Source: Sambucus nigra
Lineage: Eukaryota; Streptophyta; Magnoliopsida; Dipsacales; Adoxaceae
Direction of reading: 5' to 3'
DNA length: 64,000 nt
NCBI GenBank assembly: GCA_949130495.1
Contig: OX422221.1
Coordinates: 27,382,917-27,446,916, forward strand
The notes under the pieces were generated by a model. That model saw only the letters and a program-made list of their open reading frames with translations. It had not been told where the DNA came from and searched no databases. This document shows positions 1 through 10,793 of the stretch, piece after piece; the first letter of the stretch is position 1; every line of letters begins with the position of its first letter. Made by a program: the position numbers and the translations under genes.

Positions 1-1440
1 CCTCAAACTGGAAATACTAAGAGACATGTATTCAAACAAAATCCATTATCTTCAAATCTTCAAAAACTTTATTTTTCTTTGTCAACATTAGGGTGTGCAA
101 TAAATACCTACACAGTTGTGATAAGAGACAAATAAATACCCTTGATGCACAATAGTTTGAAATATAATGATAAGCACAAAGAATCACCAATTAAGGTTAA
201 GCAAATCATAAGTAAATCAAACAAACACTTCTCCCCCACAATTCGTTCTCCCCCATTTTATGATGTCCCCAAATAGACAGATATGAAAATCACAAAGAAA
301 TAAAAAATGGAGAATGTCACAAGGTAATAAACTCTATCTTTTTGATTTTTCACACAAAATATACAACAAAGAATCTCACAAGAAAGACAACCAAGTCGGT
401 GATAGCGGAAATGTAGGGGTGTGATAAAATTCGATAGGAAAATCAATGCATATAAACATAACATATGTGCACGATGAATATTGGATACTCCTAACGAATG
501 AACTCAACATCTTCCTTATGTGTAAAAAATGAAATTATAAGAAATTGACTCAGTCAAATCAGCAAATCAAATCTCAAAGTGATTTCCACACCAATAACGT
601 CCAAAACTATTTAATGCTTTTTCAGGACTTTCAAGGAAGTGCAAACCCGTTTAAATTCTCCAAAAACAAACTCCCTCCGATTTATATTTTCTTTTAGAGG
701 ATATCTAAATTCTCAAACATTGGAGAATTGATGTTGAAACCTAATGGACCATTTTTGGCATGAATATCTTTTTATTGCCTTAAAATTTTTTCGGACTCTT
801 TTAACCTCTTTGGACCTCAGGTAATTAAAATTCCTCAATTTTTTAGTTTCGAGTTAACGGTGGCTTAGTATTCGCAAAGGCCAAAGGAGTACCTTTTGCA
901 ACCCTTCCCCATATTCAAATAACTCACAATCCCACCAAACAGTTTTTACATTTATTCCAATCGTGTCAAGTTTTATCGAATATGGTTTGTTGTATAGACA
1001 ATATTGAGATGCAAACATTCAAGCCAACATGTGATAGACAAGTACAATAATCAGATAAAACCATGCATGTGTGCAATAAAGGATATAAGGAGCCAAACAT
1101 GTAGAAAGATATCACTAATAGCATCTTAATGACTCTAAACAATGGAAAGTACATGGATGAAATGATGTAGAATCTCAAATCACTATCAAACAGTCACGTG
1201 GAATATGGAAGAGGAAGATGTGACTATGGCTATCTTAAATGCTCACCCAAAAATGGTGTAAAAAAAAAATCTTTTTCTGTTTTCAAAAGATTATAAGAAG
1301 AAAATCTTTTTGTATTTTTCAATTTTTCCAAAAGAAACGGAAAATATTTTTGGTTTTTTAAAAAAAAATATGAAAAAGAAAGGAAATAAAATAAAATAAT
1401 ACAAATGATACAAACTAACAATAGGAAAGATAAGACATGA
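1..1440 (-). other. E1 3' untranslated region
   Basis: No coding sequence is visible here. The region lies downstream of the E1 RNase H domain and ends in polypurine-like tracts. Parts match the 3' untranslated region of E2 in the opposite orientation. For example, a short AAGCCACCGTT block occurs near 860 (minus strand) and near 9783 (plus strand), and a CCCTACA-TTTCCG block occurs near 410 and near 10190. This shared tail is the best evidence that E1 and E2 belong to one family. Confidence 0.6.
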
Positions 1441-1469
1441 ACATAAAAAGGCATCCTATCCTAGACAAA

Positions 1470-3660
1470 AACCAATCCCCTCTGTCAACTGTGAAAATAC
1501 TTAGAGACTTCGTAAGACTCTCGTATCAAAGGGCATCTAAAGGCTTCGTCAGAATATCGGCTAACTGGAGGTCGATAGGCACAAAACTCAGGGATACTAC
1601 CTTCTCTTCTACTAACTCACGGATAAAGTGCTCGCGTATCCTAATGTGCTTTGTGCGGACATGATGGACTGGATTACGATATATGTGTATCGCGCTCGTG
1701 TGATCACAGGAAATGGTCATGGTGTCCTATGATATCCCATAATCCTCCAGCATCTTCTTCATCCACATAAGTTGCGTGCAACAACTCCCGGTGGCTACGT
1801 ACTCAGCCTCTATAGTAGAAAAATATACAGAGTTTTTCTTCTTTCTCAACCAAGAGACAAGAGCAGAACCAAAGAAGAAACAACCACCAGAGTGCTCCTA
1901 CAACCATCTGCATCCCCAACCTAGTCGACATCCGAATAGGCGAATAATCGGTCATTAGTATCAAAGGAATACCAAATGCCAAAGGAAAGAGTCCCACTCA
2001 CGTATTTGACAATACATTTAAGAGAGATTAAGTGTGACTCTTTTAGGCACACTTGATATCATGAAGACTCCAAAACTAAAGGTGATGTCGAAACGACTGG
2101 CAGTCATGTAGATAAGATTACCTATCATACTCCGATATAAGTTTTGCTCTATGTACTTACCTGAAGTATCCTTGCTAAGCTTTGTTGAGGTACTCATCGG
2201 GGTACGTGCATGCTTAGCGGAGTCTAAACCAAATTTCTTCACTAGGTCTAAAGTATACTTGAATTGGAAGATGAACATCCCATCCTCTAGCTGACGAACC
2301 TGGAGACCAAGGAAGAAATTAAGCTCACCTACCATGCTCATCTCAAACTCACTTTTCATATCCTCCCCAAAGTGGTGAGCATGATGGGAGCACTTAGATC
2401 CAAAGACTATGTCGTCCACATAGACTTGGGAAACTAAAATAGCACCGTTATCTCTTCTGATTAACAACGTCATATCAACTAACCCTCTCTTGAAGCCATG
2501 AGTTAAAAGATTGAAAGTAAGCCTCTCCTACCAAGCACGGGGTGCTTGCTTCAAACCATACAAGGCTTTCCTCAAATAGTGGACGTGATCAGGATGCTTA
2601 GGGTCTTCAAACCCTTTTGGTTGTTCCACGTAAACCTCCTCCTATAGAATTACATTCAGAAAGGCACTCTTAACATCCATCTGATATATCTTGAATCACA
2701 GATGACATGCGATGGTGAGCAGTAAATGGACGGACTCAAGCCTCGCAACAAGAGCAAATGTCTCGTCAAAGTCTACACCCTCTATCTATATATAGACCTG
2801 AGAGAACAACCTAGCCTTATTTTTTATGATAGTACCTGTCTCATCCATCTTATTCTTGAAGATCCATTTGGTACCTATCACATTAGTCTCACTAAGTTGG
2901 GGAGCTAATTCCTATACAACATTCTTTCAAAATTGAAGCAACTCATCCTGCATCGCAGAGATCTAGTGTTCATCCTTGAGTGCTTATTTATAGTTCTTGG
3001 GCTCGACTTTATATGTTTAGTAGACATGGCTAAAAACATTCTCTAGTTGAGCACGAGTCTTGACCCGTAGGGTTGGATCTCCTAGAATAGATTTAGGGTC
3101 ATGACTCTTATGTACCCAAGCAGGTGTGTCCCCTAGAAAAGGAGTAGGGTCCACCCAAGGTGTGGGAGACACAGTGGGATCATCAATAGGGAGTGTGTCA
3201 TCCTCAATCAAATGGGTGAAGTCTAGAGACATCGATGGTTCGTCCTCTTGCATAGTGATGTTTATTGACTCCATCACCTTATAGCTTTTTAGGTTAAAAA
3301 CTTGGTACACTCTACTATTCGATGAATATCCTAATAGTATTCCCTCATCGCTTTGGGAGTCAAACTTTCCTAACTGCTCTCTATCCTATAGGATGTAGCA
3401 TTTACTCCCTAAGATACAAAAATATGCAAGATTAGGCTTCTTTCAAGCCCAAAATTCATAGAGCGTCTTAAGTGTGTGCGGACAAAGGTAAACTCTATTC
3501 ACCGTATGGCATGCAGTTGACACTGCCTATGTCCAAAATCTCCTAGAAACTTTACGAGCTAGAAGCATAGATCTAGCCATTTCCTAAATCGTCCTGTTCT
3601 TTATCTCAACAAACCCATTTTGCTGAGGAGTTTTCACAGCCGAAGCTCATGTTTTGCTCC
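1470..3660 (-). pseudogene. E1 pol remnant: integrase end, reverse transcriptase, RNase H
   Basis: Read on the minus strand, this is a copia pol in conventional order. Near 3600-3650 is the integrase end (a DNSTEF block, then QNGFVE-KNRT). About 3017-3350 is the variable linker. About 2018-2900 is the reverse transcriptase, with [30 protein letters not shown] and an intact YVDDI catalytic motif. About 1526-2010 is RNase H, with [31 protein letters not shown] and the ADILTKPL tail. Several in-frame stops sit where related proteins have Gln (for example Q-IEGVD and the residue before [11 protein letters not shown]), as expected from CAG to TAG. Frameshifts occur near 1800-2000. The protease and most of the integrase are missing, so this cannot make a working polyprotein. 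It would copy RNA into DNA in virus-like particles if intact. Confidence 0.85.
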
Positions 3661-4615
3661 ATAAATTCAGTGCTATTATCACTATGCATTCTATTGATAT
3701 TAACATCGTGTTTCTTAGGAGGGTCTTTATTATATTTTTCATTTTTCTTTTCAAACTTATTTTTCTCAAAATGCTTTTTATCTTTGAAATTTCTATTTTC
3801 TTGAAATTGAGAATTTTCTTCAAATTTTTTGCAAACAAGGCCAAATCATCTAAATCAAGATCACACTCGAAATCTGACATTTCTTTCTCCCTTTTTCTAG
3901 ATGACTCTACTCTCTTTATTTTCTACCCCTCACTTTTCCTATCGTGGGCTTGAAGTGCTATGCCTTTATTTTTAGATTTTATCGTGTGAGGGAACATGTC
4001 AATTTTATATGTCTGGAGGTCTCGTACCAACACTTATAATTTCATATCCCTTAAAGTGTTAAAAGAGTTTAGCACAGTGACTTTGGGGATGAAACGCTTA
4101 GGCAAAGTTCTCAAAATCTTTTTAATCACCCTAAAATTAGGAATATGCTCACCAAGGTTAAAATTGTTTTTAACAATATCAAACAAACGAGCATAGTAAT
4201 CATCAAAGCATTCAGATTCAAGCATGGTGATTGTTTCAATTTGAGTAGTTAGATTTTGCAACTTTAATTCTTTAACAACATTAGTGCCTTCATGGGTAAG
4301 TTGGAGAACATCCCATGCCACTTTAGACGTGCTGCATGTCATTATGCGACATAACTCGTCAGGAGTGACGGATCCAAAAATGGCACTCAAACCCTTAGAA
4401 TTAAATGTGGACCATTTTTGTTCATCCTCAGTCCATTGGGTTACATGATTTAAACTTGCCACATTATCAACTGTGACTGTGGGAGGTGACCACCCATTTT
4501 CAATAAGAAACCACACACATTCATCAATGGCTTTAAGAGAAGATTTTATACGGGCTTTCCAGTACGCATAATTAGACCCGTCAAAAACTAGAATTTTACT
4601 AAACGATTTTTCCAT
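3647..4615 (-). pseudogene. E1 gag (copia-type), fused to the integrase end by deletion
   Basis: A minus-strand gag starts at 4615 (MEKSFSKILVFDGSNY, then YWKARIKSSLKAID). The first 193 residues (4034-4615) are an open copia-type gag core ending LPKRFIPKVTVL-NSF. The start is supported by the primer site about 100 bp upstream and by alignment with the E2 gag. Further on (about 3690-3880) is the DDLALFAKN-KK segment followed by a Lys-rich stretch, also present in E2. About 70 codons later the sequence passes directly into an integrase-like MHSDNSTEF block. Both zinc knuckles, the protease and the N-terminal integrase are therefore missing, in a single internal deletion near 3690. Gag would form the particle shell. 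This copy is broken between 3880 and 4034. Confidence 0.8.
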
Positions 4616-4710
4616 TTAAACAAACGCCTTTTCAAGAAATCAATTTTTTTTTAAAGAAATTGATATTTAGAAAATTTTTGTGGAAAATTGCACGGTAAAG
4701 TTGTGTAAGA

Positions 4711-4724
4711 GGCTCTGATACCAA
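4711..4724 (-). other. E1 primer-binding site (tRNA-Met type)
   Basis: On the minus strand this reads TTGGTATCAGAGCC, the complement of the 3' end of initiator tRNA-Met, the usual primer of plant copia elements. It lies two bases inside the 5' LTR end (CTCTCA, ending at 4727). Confidence 0.9.
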
Positions 4725-5359
4725 TTTGAGAGTGCACATATGTTAAAACAAATAAATTGTTTAATTAAACTCAGTTTTTCAATTAAATCCTAAAACATGA
4801 ATCTATGTGTGATTGGAGATAATATAATCATGCAAGAAAATTCAATCACAAACAAACACATAAATGAGGAAAAATCCCCAAAAGGGTAAAACCTTTTATT
4901 TTCACTATAATTTGTAAAGAATGGTTTACACGAATTATAATAAAATTAAGAGTGACATTCGAAATACTCTAACGTGTCGGTTCCGATGTTGTCAGCTGGA
5001 ATCTCCCATAAGAACTCTAGATGGTCAGCAATGGAAAATAGACGACTTTTCCACAAAGTTACTCCAGATGAGTAAAACGATCCATTGAGGGTTTAAAGAT
5101 TCACACAATTGATAAAGGAATGATTTGTGAATCAAAAGGATGTTGGGAACATCAAAACTTGAAGTCTTGTTGTGTTTGGACTCTCCAAAATATTTTCCCA
5201 ATGACTTAAAATAAACAGCTACGAAATAACCCTTATAAAGAATTTTTGAGTCTGCCAAAATCTGTCAAAATCTATCAGATTCAGACTTATTTGATGAGAC
5301 GGTTCGGATCTCCCTGGGGACTTGGTCTGGATCGGTGCCCAATTTCAAACAGAGGGATC

Positions 5360-5364
5360 CTTAG
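5360..5364 (+). repeat. Target-site duplication of E2 (left)
   Basis: CTTAG directly precedes the TG of the E2 5' LTR. The same five bases directly follow its 3' LTR at 12424-12428. Confidence 0.9.
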
Positions 5365-7017
5365 TGTAAGGACACAAATTTCAAATTGAGTCCATGTATT
5401 GTGTTGGCTCAATTCCGGACAAAAACATTTATTCATAGGATATTATGTAACTGTAATACTCTCAAGCCTATGAAGTGTTTGTTGAAGATGTAGCGGCAAA
5501 AAGTATAAAGATTCATCAACTATGCCAGTTTGCCTGCCTCGTTTCTAGGTCATCAACTATGGTTCCATGCTCCCAAGGTATGAATGCAATTTTATATATA
5601 TAGTAGCTTGGAACAAGTTTTATTGGGTGTTAGGTTTTATAAAAACTGTGTTTTAATTTTCAGAAAGAATTAAATAAAACTTTAAAATAAGTTTATAAAG
5701 TTTTCTAGGCTAAAATCGAATTTTCCAAAATTCTGGAAGTTCGTTCGATATGTCGTTCGAACGAGTTTTTCGTTCGAACCAGATGTCGTTCGAACGAGTT
5801 TGCCAACAAGTTTCCACTAAGGTATACTGGTCCATCGTTCTAAATGTCGTTCGAACGAGATTGTTCGTTCTAACGAGATTTCCAACGAGTTTCTAACGAG
5901 TCCATACTGGAGCGTCGTTAGAAGTCTCGTTCGAACGAGATTTCGTTCGAACGAAATGTCATTCGAACGAGATGCCAGACGGGAACAGTTTTTTGGCAGT
6001 TTTTCACCCACTTCCCCACTTAGTTTTTAACCAACTTTTTCAGACTTTATCATGTGCGGGAAGAGCATTTTCCAACTTAACTTTCCATAATTATTTCCAT
6101 TCTATCTCATCTCTTAGAGAGTGGTTTGAGAGCAATATTGGTTTAGGAAAATGTTCATGTTTTGAGTGCTAATTTTCAAAGAAAAAATCCTTCATCACTC
6201 TAGTTAACAACCAATTGTGTTTATCCCAAGTTCTTATATACATATCGATTGCTTGGAGTTTGGTACCGGTTTTCTCTACACCGAATTGAAGAGAAGTTTG
6301 TTTTATTTTACCCACGTGAAGAAAGGCTTCATATACGGGTGGCGGTGACCATAGAAAGTCCTATCGATGGATTTCGAGACCGCGGTGGTGTTCCAAGGTT
6401 ATTCGCTAGAAAGAGGTTTCTACGAGAAGAAGCACCGGGGCTTGAGAGGGATCGAGTCGTGTGTTGTAAGTCTTTTGTCTTGTACTTGTAATTTTGTATC
6501 TAGTGAATTTGTGGCTAGGACCGTCCGAGGTTTTTTCCCGTCTTGGGTTTTTCCTCGTACATCGCGGCGTAGTGTGATTGGTTTATTTTATCTTGCACAA
6601 TAATTCAGAATGCATGCTTAGGATAATTTCAAGATAAAATTCGGTTTAATTATCACACTCAATTTAATTTGGACTTAAATTAAATATTGGTTAAATTTGG
6701 TTTATTCAAGTCATTTGCTAAAATTTGGTTTGGCCTAACTTCGGAATATGGATAATTATGACTTAGGCAAATTCTAGGGCTTGAATTGAATTAACATTGG
6801 TTTAAGTGAAAATTAATTATTGTGTGTGTTTAAGTTAATTTCACTTGTGTTTAATTTTAAGAAAATTAAAACTTTGGTAATTTGTTTGTTTAAGTTGAAC
6901 CATCCCATCACCTTTTACGCTTCCGCATCGACATTTAGTTTAAAAGGAAATTATAATTGTGTTTAATTGTGAAAATTAAAACCCGGGGATCCATCATTGC
7001 TTATAACGTTTTCAACA
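5365..7017 (+). repeat. E2 5' LTR
   Basis: This LTR is 1653 bp, starts TGTAAGGACACAA and ends TTTTCAACA. A TATA-like run lies at about 5593-5603. About 5750-5970 holds many TCGTTCGAACGA-type palindromes. Near 6527-6560 is the GAGGTTTTTTCCC / GGGTTTTTCCTC block that also occurs in the E7 LTR (near 36912) and, in altered form, in E3. It probably marks the transcript-end (R/U5) zone. It matches the 3' LTR closely apart from small changes and one palindrome-unit difference. Confidence 0.92.
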
Positions 7018-7019
7018 AT

Positions 7020-7032
7020 TGGTATCAGAGCC
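7020..7032 (+). other. E2 primer-binding site (tRNA-Met type)
   Basis: TGGTATCAGAGCC lies two bases after the 5' LTR end. It is the standard copia primer site complementary to initiator tRNA-Met. Confidence 0.92.
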
Positions 7033-7082
7033 AAAAACGATAAATTATTTCGTTAAAGATCCTTAAATAATTTTTGGCTAAA

Positions 7083-9049
7083 ATGGATTTTCCCCATTTT
7101 CAAAATTTCCTATTTTCGATGGTTCAAACTACGCGTATTGAAAAGCGCGTATGAGATCGGCACTAAAATCTATCGACGAGAGAGTTTGGGTGTCTGTTGT
7201 TAACGGGTGGTCCCCACCAACTTATTTAGTTGAAAATGAACGTGTTCCCAAACCCGCCGATAGATGGACTGAAAATGAGTTTAAACTTGCTAATTTCAAT
7301 TCCCGTGGTTTAAATGCCTTATTTAGCGCTGTCACACCGGATGAATTCCGTCGTATTATGACATGTTAAACCGCTAAAGAAGCTTGGGATATTTTACAAT
7401 TAACTCATGAAGGAACTAGTGTCGTTAAAGCTTGAAAACTCCAAAACCTCACCACTCAATTTGAAACTATCAAAATGAATGAAAAAGAAACCTTTGATGA
7501 ATTTTATGCTAGACTTTTTGATATTGTTAATTCATCGTTTAACTTGGGAGAGAAAATACTTGACGACCGTGTTGTAAAGAAAATTTTAAGGCCCCTACCC
7601 GATAGATTTATTCCAAAGGTGACCGTTTTAAATTCTTTACCCACTTTAGCCTCTACGAAATTAGAAGAGATTGTAGGTGATTTTCAAACCTATGAACTAG
7701 ATATGTTTCCCTCTAAAACTGAAAAGAAAATCGAAAAGGGCGTTGCTTTAAAAGCCCGAAAAGAGGTCAAACAAGTAGTAGAGAGCGAGAGTGATAGTTA
7801 CTCGGAAGACATGGCTTTATTTGCTCTTAAATTTAGAAAATTTCTTAAAATTAACAAAGATAAATTTAGAAATGATTTTAAGAAATTTGAATCTTCTAAG
7901 CATGACAAAGACGAAAAGATTTCTAAAGCCGAGAAAATTCCTAAAGCCGAGAAGATCCCTAAACCTAGTAATGAAAATTTAGATAGGGATGAGTCTAATA
8001 AGTGTTTTGGTTGTGAAGGTTATGGACATAGGGCTTTTGAGTGTCCCACTAAACTAAGGAAAGAGGGTAAACGACCCATTTCATATAATTCGACCCTTAG
8101 TGATAGTGATAAAGAAGAGGTACCCGATTCCCCCACTAAGAAAATTTTTGTGACTTTTATGGCTAGTCATGTGAGTGATAATGAGAAATCATCGATTGAT
8201 GAAACTTTAACACATGACACTTCCAAGGTCATTGTTTATGATTCTCTTATTTTTTATGATAGTGAGAGTGGAGAAGAAAGAGAGAGTGAAAATGAAGAAG
8301 AGGTTAATGTGAGTGAACTTCAAAATGCTTTTCAAGAACTTTATAAAGAATCTATTAAATTGAAAAGAGCTAATTTGAAGTTAGAAACTAGTTTAAGAGA
8401 GAGTGTCAAGGTCGTTGATGAAAATGCTTTAATAGAAGACCTTAGGACATGTGAGAGGACTCTTCGAGAGACGCTAGAATATGTAGAAGAAGAAATAGAT
8501 AGTCTTAGGGGTTTAATGGAATCCTTGAAAAAGGAACTTCTTGCTTTTGAAGAGCGAACTGTTTTACTAGAATCTAACATTTTAGAATTGGAAAATAAAT
8601 TAAAAGATTCTAGTAATGTCAAATTTGATTTGGAATGTCGTTCGAAAAAACTAGATAAAATATTAGGAACGGTCCAAATTAAAAATGACACTTGTGGTTT
8701 AGGCTTCAATACTTGTAATGAATTTTCTCATAATGCCAAAACCAATATTTTAGGAGAATCTACTAGGAATGCATTTAAAGATCACTCCTTAGGTAAATCT
8801 TTTCGACATGTTTTTACTTGTACACATTGTGGTCGAAAAGGTCATCTTAGGAAATTTTGTTTTGATCTTAAACGAATTCCTAGAAAATCCCATAGTAAAG
8901 TAACCACGGTAATTAAAGTTCCAACACCCCAAGATAGTCATCCTTCATTAATTTGGGTTAGGAAATCCGACTTGGTTGCCTTGCAAAATAGAGTTTTTGA
9001 TTCTCATTTACTTTCACATGCTTCCTCCCTTGCTAAATGTAAAGGATGA
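7083..9049 (+). pseudogene. E2 gag, two zinc knuckles, interrupted near the start
   Basis: The likely start is the ATG at 7083, 50 bases after the primer site. The first part is broken: a one-base frameshift near 7104, a TGA at the Trp of the YWKARM motif (near 7139), a TAA near 7367 and a TGA near 7432. From 7475 a 524-residue frame is open. It contains the rest of the copia gag core (FYARLFDIV, LPDRFIPKVTVL), a Lys/Glu-rich stretch, a CX2CX4HX4C knuckle at residues 177-190 (8002-8043), a long acidic, Leu-rich segment likely to form a coiled coil (roughly residues 280-390), and a second knuckle at residues 449-462. The frame stops after WVRKSDL, just where a copia polyprotein would continue into its protease. 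The product would package element RNA. The stops may postdate insertion. Confidence 0.85.
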
Positions 9050-10793
9050 ATGTGTTAGTGTTTTGCATACTTTAGCTTTTTATACTTCATGCTATATTCA
9101 CATGCTAAATGTATGCTTGTTTAATATTTTTCTAGTCTATGCTCCATGCTTATCACATGCTAGAATTATGATTTTTGTTTATCTTTTGTATTATATTTCC
9201 TTCATTTTGTTTGCAGTAAATGAAAAATACAAAAAGATTTTTGTTTATCATTTGGATTTTATTTCTTAATAATTTATGCTTAATGAAAAATTCAAATGAT
9301 TTTTGTTTGTCTTTTGAGTATATATTTTTTTTATTTTTGGTTAAAAATGTCAAAAACTCAAAAAGATTTTATTTTGTGTGGTCTTTAGTTTGACACATTT
9401 TATGTGGCATATACTTGTGTTTGAATTCCATCTTTTACGCTCCCACGTGGCTAGAACTTTTGGTTTAGATTATCAATACTTATTATGTTCTTTACCATAG
9501 TTTTGTGGAGTAGTTGGATTTTGTGTTGTCTAAATGAATTCTATCTTTATATGCCTCTATTCACACATGCACGAGCTCTTTTGAAATTTTAACTTCATAT
9601 GTATATTTGAGCTATGTGAGGTGTTCTCCTTCCAATCTTGTCATCTACATATGTGTGACTTAGGAGGACTAGTGCATGTCAAAATCCGTTGCATGTGAGA
9701 TTTGTGTGAAAAATGAAAACATGATAAAAATAAATATGCACGGGGAAGGGCTCTGAAAGACTAAGTGATCCTTTGCAATAGTAAGCCACCGTTTGAAATG
9801 GACCTAAAAGAAATACGTGGTCCAAAGGCATAAAAACAGAAAATATGTCATTAAAAAGAAAATAAATTGCCAAGGCCTAAATTTGATTGATATATTCATT
9901 CAAATTTAATATAAATGCATATTGAGGGAGATTGGATGGTATATCAACGATTTGCACAATGTCCGTTTATCCTAGTTGCGTATTTCATGTCATGACTCTA
10001 TTGGTTTGTAGAATCATCAATATGTTAGGCTTGTATGCATTGTGTATGTTTGTTCATTGAGTTAAATCTATATTGTCACATGAGGTTATATTTAAATGTG
10101 ATGAAGTTTGCAATCAAATGAGAACTCTGTGAACGTTTATTAAGTGTTTGGGTCTAAATTTAATTGTTGCTAGTTCACACCCCTACACTTCCGTTTCCAT
10201 ACAACACATTTTTGCCATACGAGTGTGCAAACTTATTGTATTTTTGTGTCATGTGAGTGTTTATATCTATATATATATGTGCGTGTGCATTATTGATATA
10301 TTTCTAGTACATATATAAATGATATTTTGTTTTGTTCTTGCCTTGCTTTTGTTGCCCATATGCTTTCATCACTTTAAGCTTCAGCATGCTTTTATATTTG
10401 TTCTTTATCCTTTGTCTATTCCTGAACAAAAAGGGGGAGAAATGATAGGGGGAGAAATGGTATCTAATCCTCTTATTATCGTATCTTAGTTTAGGGGAGA
10501 TTTATCTTAGGGGGAGACGTCTTTCTAAGTTTGTCATTTGTTTTGATAAAGGGGAGAATTATTTTAGGGGGAGTAATTATTTCATTGTCGTTAATATTTT
10601 GATATTCCCTATGCATTTAATGAGTTTGCTTAAGTGTGCAGGAATTATTCTTAAGCGGCATCTTTCAATGGCAAAGCGTTTAATCCTTGGATTGAGTCAA
10701 GTTTGGGTGGGTTATGTTTTGAGTCTAGTGAGCTTGACGGCCCTTTAGGATTTTTGTTTGGTTTTTGTCCCGGAATAGCCAAAGGGGGAGATT
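9050..10793 (+). other. E2 3' untranslated region with polypurine tracts
   Basis: No pol domain can be read on either strand over these 1.7 kb. The first part is T-rich, with repeated ATGAAAAATnCAAA-type words (9220-9310). From 10424 onward there are about six GGGGAGA tracts, and the last (AAAGGGGGAGATT, 10781-10793) directly abuts the 3' LTR and is the likely plus-strand primer. Short blocks match the 3' untranslated region of E1 on the opposite strand. Confidence 0.75.

Noticed and set aside
7020..7040. TGGTATCAGAGCC as part of a tRNA gene
   Set aside because: Only the complement of the tRNA 3' end is present, beside an LTR end. It is a primer-binding site.
8341..8709. Minus-strand frame of 122 codons
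   Set aside because: It lies opposite the coiled-coil part of the E2 gag and has no independent support.
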